Shown: positions 58,985 through 64,000 of the stretch, in pieces
Layout of the letters: each line of letters starts with the position of its first letter
Numbering within the stretch: position 1 is the first letter of the stretch
Assembly (NCBI RefSeq): GCF_000237925.1
Contig: NW_017386046.1
Coordinates: forward strand, 434,001-498,000
DNA: 64,000 bases
Origin: Schistosoma mansoni
Taxonomy: Eukaryota > Platyhelminthes > Trematoda > Strigeidida > Schistosomatidae
Direction: 5' to 3'
Notes under the pieces: model-generated
Told to the model about the DNA's origin: nothing
Seen by the model: only the letters and a program-made list of their open reading frames with translations
Databases searched by the model: none
Position numbers and translations under genes: made by a program

Positions 58985-59465
58985 GATTGAGCTATAAATA
59001 ACTCCCGGGAACTATTTATAGACATATTCTCTTACTGTGTAACTATTACGTAATGAGACTACATGTATATGCGCTTATTCCTTTTTATAAGCTTTTATTT
59101 GACCCACTAATTATTACCATGCGGTTTACTATTTTTAATTTCTTCTCAATCGGTTAGTTACAGTCCTCCACGCTCACGACCACTTTTGGCTTGATCTTGT
59201 ATAAGTATTATTTTTCATTCTGCGGTGTGATCTGTTTGTATATGAAGTATGTGGAGGCTGATATCGTGTTCTGGACTCAGTGAACAGGGCTAGGCGAGAA
59301 GCTACTATATTGAGGACCAATAGGGATTCAGTTGTCGCGGGGTTGTTAGAGCTGGCTGATGTGATTGGTTTAGCATAGGAACAAGGCCATAGACTTCGGT
59401 ATTCTGATTGGGAATATAGTCACGTGATAATTGACAGGGGCAAAAGTCATAACCGTTTCTGTTGT
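58985..59465 (+). mobile_element. LTR-like repeat, uninterrupted copy
   Basis: Homologous to 32120-33040 without the SINE: CACTTTTGGCTTGATCTTGT, TGGAGGCTGATATCGTGTTC, GTGATAATTGACAGGGG. It serves as the empty-site reference for that insertion. LTR status is uncertain. Confidence 0.6.
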
Positions 59466-60599
59466 TCATGGTAGTGAATTACGGTGTGCTTCGATGTATG
59501 AAGGTTTTTCTACGTGACTTAGCTCTATAGTGAAAAGGTAAAGAACCTAGTAAATTACAAATGTAACCACTTTTTCTGGTGGCTAGTGATACTTCTTGGT
59601 TATTCAGACCAATGTAGACAGTGAGGAGTTCCTAGGTTCAATGGTCCCTCTTTATCATTTTATTTAACAACTCTGTCACGATATAATACACAGTAAGAAA
59701 ACTATTAAAATGTTATCAACCATCTTAGTGTAATATACATACATGTTAATTTTCTTTTCAAATATACTCATATTATTGATTATGAAGAATTGTAATAGTA
59801 AAACGAGCTATGAAGGTCTGGTTCATTGGTGCATAATTTTCATTAACACTGTGGTATTTGTACTAATTGGTAGTTCCTTTGTACTTGATTCCGTGCTTAT
59901 CACGAATTCCAGATATGATACTTTCAGTTGTGCTCATTGAGTTCGATATGTCTTAAATTGGACTATTCTGGGAATAATAAGCACATCAATTCGAATACTC
60001 TTATTTATTATATATATCCAGTACACCAATGATATATAGTTTGCAAAAATAGTCAACTTGGTCTATGGACATTTTAGATTAGAAGTAGGTGTGCCAAAAT
60101 GATGCTCTTTTATAGCGGGTTTGATTTATAGTACGGTGTAATTAGTAGTTTCATCGTAGCACTTTACGAATAAGATTATTCTCCTTGTAAAAACGTAATA
60201 AAACTGATTAAATAATCATTACTTAGTCTAAAATATCAATCTACATTTAACAAATAAAATAGGTGTTGATAGTTAATATATTCTGAAAAAACCTTGTTTT
60301 CAGAAAACAAAACAAATGGATTCGCATACCGGCTGGATAACATAAATACACTTTTAAAATCTAGTAATTTCTGTAAATGAATTAGTTGGAAAGAACCAAA
60401 ACAAGTAGTTAGTAATTATTAACAAGAATTCCACTGGATTTTAGAATGAATAATAACTTTCATTTCAGAATTACTTCTTTACCCAAATATCTTAAAAGTT
60501 GATTTTCAGCAGCCAAAGCACTCAACTTTTAAACAATAGACCGAAAACAATAGGACACGAACCCATGCACTTCTTTTCTGGTAGTATTTCTCATGTTCA
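59466..60599. other. A+T-rich spacer
   Basis: No gene or repeat seen. The 65-codon frame at 59743 has hydrophobic stretches but no further support. Confidence 0.45.
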
Positions 60600-60815
60600 C
60601 ACAAACAGTGTAGATTTAAGTCAAGGTTCAGAGCCTGCCGCGAGATCCGAATATAATAGTTCTGATCCTCAGTAAGTTTGCGAACATTCGCTGTTGAGTC
60701 CCATACTAGGAAACATTAGTTGTCCAGTGCTTCTTGGTTTAAAATGGTTGTCTTGCTCAAACCAGTCCGCTATGTTCACTATAAAACTCAACTATCTCGA
60801 CACATCTCCAACATA
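60600..60815 (+). repeat. Old family-2 SINE copy
   Basis: GGTTCAGAGCCTGCCGCGAG, then GCTGTTGAGTCCCATACTAG, GTTGTCCAGTGCTTCTTGGT and a decayed tail. The ribozyme core is lost (AGGAAACAT). Confidence 0.55.
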
Positions 60816-62372
60816 GTAATGAAGTCAAGCAGGAGAATATGAACTAGGTAAATGAGTAATGTTATTGTTTTATTCTAGAAAACATGAAGCCATAGGTTAT
60901 TATAGAGGCAGTCGCATGATGATACTGACGTAGAGCTCTCCGAACTAAGCATATCAGAAAGATTACATTAAAGACAATTTACATAAACTGTCCCATATTA
61001 TTCTAATGAGTTTCTGCTACTAGAAATTTATGCAAAAGATGTTTTGACATGTTTCTGATATATGTTTCGAAACTATTTGAGTGAAAGACTCAATGAGCGA
61101 CAACAATGCAAAGTAACTTAACGTCAGACACATAATTTCATACCTTTAGTCCTCGTGATGGCTGAAATCAGAGCAAATCTTGAAGAGATAGATCTGAGAA
61201 GGCATTTCCACATGTTTAACCCCCAATTATTCTCTCCAAGTCCAGGACTTCAAATGATACATGAACTATAAACCACGACTACGAAATGGGTTGTCTACAC
61301 ATTGTCAAGGGGTTAGGTAATATTTACAAACTGTTCTATTACTTGACTAACCAACATAGTGGTGTTGAGTGTTTACAGATGACCTTTAAGATTATATGTG
61401 CCGTATATTCCATAGAGCGAGGATTTACTTGGTCCTTATATGGTATTTCACAATTACGATACGACTGGTAGCCTTGAGAATTACTAAAACTTTATAAAAT
61501 ATACGACAAATACTGTTTTAAACATAATGGCACCAATCAGCTTATCTTCATGAAACTCCTTTTAGTCTAGCCACATAATTTTGTGAAAACCAGCAATATT
61601 TCCGTGTTATCAAAACCACTTATATATCAAAGCGGAAATCACCGTAAATCGTAATTAGTCATTGAACATTAACTTCGGATGTATTTATTTGGAAGTACAC
61701 GTGCAATCAGAAATCTAACCTTTTATGCTCGACGGCATAGCCAAAGAACTGCGTAATAACCAAGTTCTTATGATTTAACATGATTTCAACAAGGAAACTA
61801 TTATGTTACTTAGCAATGGAAGCTAAACAAAGTATATTTTCCCAAGACTTAATGATTGCTGGATTTTTTTTAAAAAAACTGTCATTTATGAGTAAGATAG
61901 TCTATGGCATCTGTTTTTTATGCATGAAACTGCGCAAAACATTACTTAAGTGCTGTTCTATTCTCATTTACTAAGTACTGACTATAAATAGTGGATCTAG
62001 TTTGTTCGTAGTTGAGACATGTCAAGTAGATGAATCCATATCAACACTGAATTTAAATACATTTGAACATGTCGATTAGCCATAATCAGAAGTGAAAGTA
62101 AGACATCTACATAAGAGTTGATACATATCAATAGCGAATAAGCAACTTTCGGGAAATTGTAAACAAGAAATACCAAACTTGCATAAAATCAAACATTTTA
62201 AGCATGATAGTTACAACATGACGTTAACCCAGTAAAATTATGATGCAACTGAGAAAACAATGTGTAATTCAGCAGTAGTTTCAACACACTGAAGAACGTT
62301 AACCAAGAAGATTAACATAAATGAACATGAAATTTAACAAATAACTGTTATTAGAAAATTCTCACGAATTAT
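60816..62372. other. Spacer downstream of CFAP20
   Basis: Somewhat less repeat-rich. No exon could be supported; the small frames at 61286 and 61780 lack any recognisable feature. Confidence 0.45.
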
Positions 62373-62378
62373 TTTATT
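62373..62378 (-). terminator. Candidate CFAP20 polyadenylation signal
   Basis: AATAAA on the minus strand, 132 nt after the CFAP20 stop codon, a normal 3' UTR length. Confidence 0.45.
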
Positions 62379-62509
62379 ATAAAGTAGAAATATTCGGTGT
62401 AATGGATAACACAAAATACATATTATGCACCAAACTGAAACATATACATGATAGTTTGAAAAGTGTTAAAAGTGTCATTGAAACAGGGAAACATTTGCAA
62501 TGAAAATAC

Positions 62510-62626
62510 CTATGTGTTCCGGTTTACTTGAACAGGGAGGTATAATTTGAACTCTGCAGGGAGCTCTTCCTCCGAATAGAGGCGGTCACAAAAATATATA
62601 CGTCTTATTCGACAATTAGCGTGAAT
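62510..62626 (-). CDS. CFAP20, last coding exon
   Basis: 39 codons including TAG. It begins after a TTTTCAG acceptor in phase 0, with [20 protein letters not shown] and then [13 protein letters not shown]. This is the highly conserved C-terminus of CFAP20 (BUG22/C16orf80), which in other animals also reads IHANCRIRR and [12 protein letters not shown]. The very end (VNRNT) differs from vertebrates, as expected for the least conserved residues. CFAP20 sits on the inner junction of ciliary doublet microtubules and is needed for normal ciliary and flagellar beating. Confidence 0.95.
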   Translation of the reverse strand: MHANCRIRRIYFCDRLYSEEELPAEFKLYLPVQVNRNT

Positions 62627-63818
62627 CTGAAAATAGGTTTCGAAAAGCGATGTTTTTAAAGTAACAATTTCGCTCTAATAGTCATTGATATATCTTTTGG
62701 TGCTACAAAGTATACAACCTCATACAAAACTATTTTTAAGACTTGAAAACTTATTATAAGCATACTAGTTAAGATATTTTTTTATTCTCAATTGCAATGG
62801 CTATTGCATCTAGTCAACAGTTAGAAATTAATAGTAAGTGTTAATGCTTCAATAAAGGAGTCCATGATACACGCAGTGGAAAGTAGTTTTCGTGTCAACT
62901 GATAACAACCTCAAAGGATTGTTTACATACGGGACTAAAGTAGTGCGTACAGAAATATCAAAATGTTTGGCTTAGGTACAATTAAATAAGGGTTAGTGAC
63001 AAGTATGCATCATATGGATGATGGGTTAAAACTGAAATAGAAATGTGAGTTCTAGTATGGATCTACAGGTAGGGCGCCTACATCAATAAAATTAACATTA
63101 TTCAATGAGAAACTTTGAAGCTTATTAGAATAAAGTATAATGATTATTTGACAGCTCACGAGCACTTAATTTGTTTTTATGTACTGAAAACGTTCTATTT
63201 CACCCATATAACTATTTCCTTACCTGTGCATCCTATTAAAATCGTGCTATTGTGTTCGTGTAAATACAAATCCTGGTCACACTATGCGTGGATTCCATTG
63301 TCACTGGTATAAAATCGTTAGGCTTAAGAGACATTGGTATGTAAATGATTAATGTATATACGTGTCATACATGGAGTCATACACACAGCACATAATCAAT
63401 AAGTGGTGAATCATCAGGAGAACACGCTCCCGACATTCTAACTGGATTGTTTATATCTAATGTGGTTTATGCGCATTAATTTACACATCGTTAACGATTT
63501 TTCGGAAGTAACCAACTTACAAATAATAACCCACTGAAATTACTGCATTATATTCCTATACATTAACTTGCATTTAGATGCGGTTATGTAAGTATCCACA
63601 CACATCTCTTCATTTTCCCTCATATTTTTCGTGTTTTAAGCATCGTAAGCCTAATACTTACCACTTTCCGTGACATCGCGTAACATAACAAGTGCTGATA
63701 AAACCACTTTAGAGGGAATCTAATTCCTTAATAACAAGTAATTTCATTCTAAAATCATATGAAAATGCATCTGGCAACATGCTTGAAATTAGATCTTATT
63801 TTAATGGTCATTACAAAC
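62627..63818 (-). other. CFAP20 intron
   Basis: Begins GTTTGTAATG at the 63818 side and ends TATTTTCAG at 62627 on the minus strand. 1192 bp, no repeat recognised. Confidence 0.9.
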
Positions 63819-64000
63819 CTGAACTCGCAGCACCTCGACGAAATTAGTCCCGTATGCACGCTTTGTAAAGTCTGCAACGTTGAAGTAAATGTTATTCCAG
63901 TTGGCTTCCAAACGGAGAGGCATGGTGCAAATAAATGGCTTTACTCGAGTAGTGCTCTGGTAGTTACTGGCCCTAAAACGTCTCTTAACACCCTCGTCAT
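63819..64000 (-). CDS. CFAP20, penultimate visible exon (cut by window edge)
   Basis: 60 full codons plus two bases. It contains [20 protein letters not shown] followed by CTMPLRLE, then [20 protein letters not shown] and FVEVLRVQ, ending at a phase-0 donor. The family is nearly invariant here ([20 protein letters not shown] in vertebrates), so the identity is secure. Together with the last exon it supplies about the second half of a protein of roughly 190 residues. The 5' half lies beyond the window; the two leading bases (AT) fit an Asp codon, as expected from the family, so the exon probably continues. No internal stop or frameshift. Confidence 0.96.

Overview
The window looks like nuclear DNA of a schistosome (Schistosoma sp., probably the African mansoni/haematobium group; species not resolved). 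The evidence is the strong A+T bias, GT-AG introns, copies of the SM-alpha hammerhead-ribozyme SINE, Penelope-like elements with GIY-YIG endonuclease remains, RTE-type LINE tails, and single exons with clear animal homologues. Two runs of exactly 200 N are assembly gaps.

Layout. The left end (1-4.7 kb) holds the last two exons of an unrecognised plus-strand gene (2766-2964 and 4143-4177). From about 5 to 50.5 kb I see no host gene. This stretch is packed with mobile-element debris: two tRNA-promoter SINE families that each carry a hammerhead ribozyme, solo LTRs with 4-bp target duplications, Penelope-like and RTE-like 3' ends, fold-back elements and several unclassified repeats. At 50942-51985 (minus) lies the first coding exon of a secreted noggin-family BMP antagonist; its last exon was not located. 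From 52 to 62 kb there are more repeats. At 62510-64000 (minus) are the last two coding exons of CFAP20, a ciliary/axonemal protein, running off the right edge.

Most notable biology. Besides the known SM-alpha family there is a second, shorter tRNA-like SINE. Its 3' half folds as a type I hammerhead with its own stem I (GCACUG/CAGUGC) and a GGCC stem-III loop. One copy (40641-40882) is complete, has an intact ribozyme core and Pol III boxes, and is flanked by a perfect 13-bp target duplication. Many other copies of this family occur as inverted, fold-back composites. SM-alpha is present as one copy with a perfect 14-bp target duplication, one tandem array with a 334-bp period, one inverted head-to-head pair, and older fragments. 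Three of its copies share the same change in the catalytic core.

The host genes have no operon or functional link to each other. The repeats probably form one interacting set: SINE RNAs made by Pol III, cut by their own ribozymes, and inserted by LINE-type machinery.
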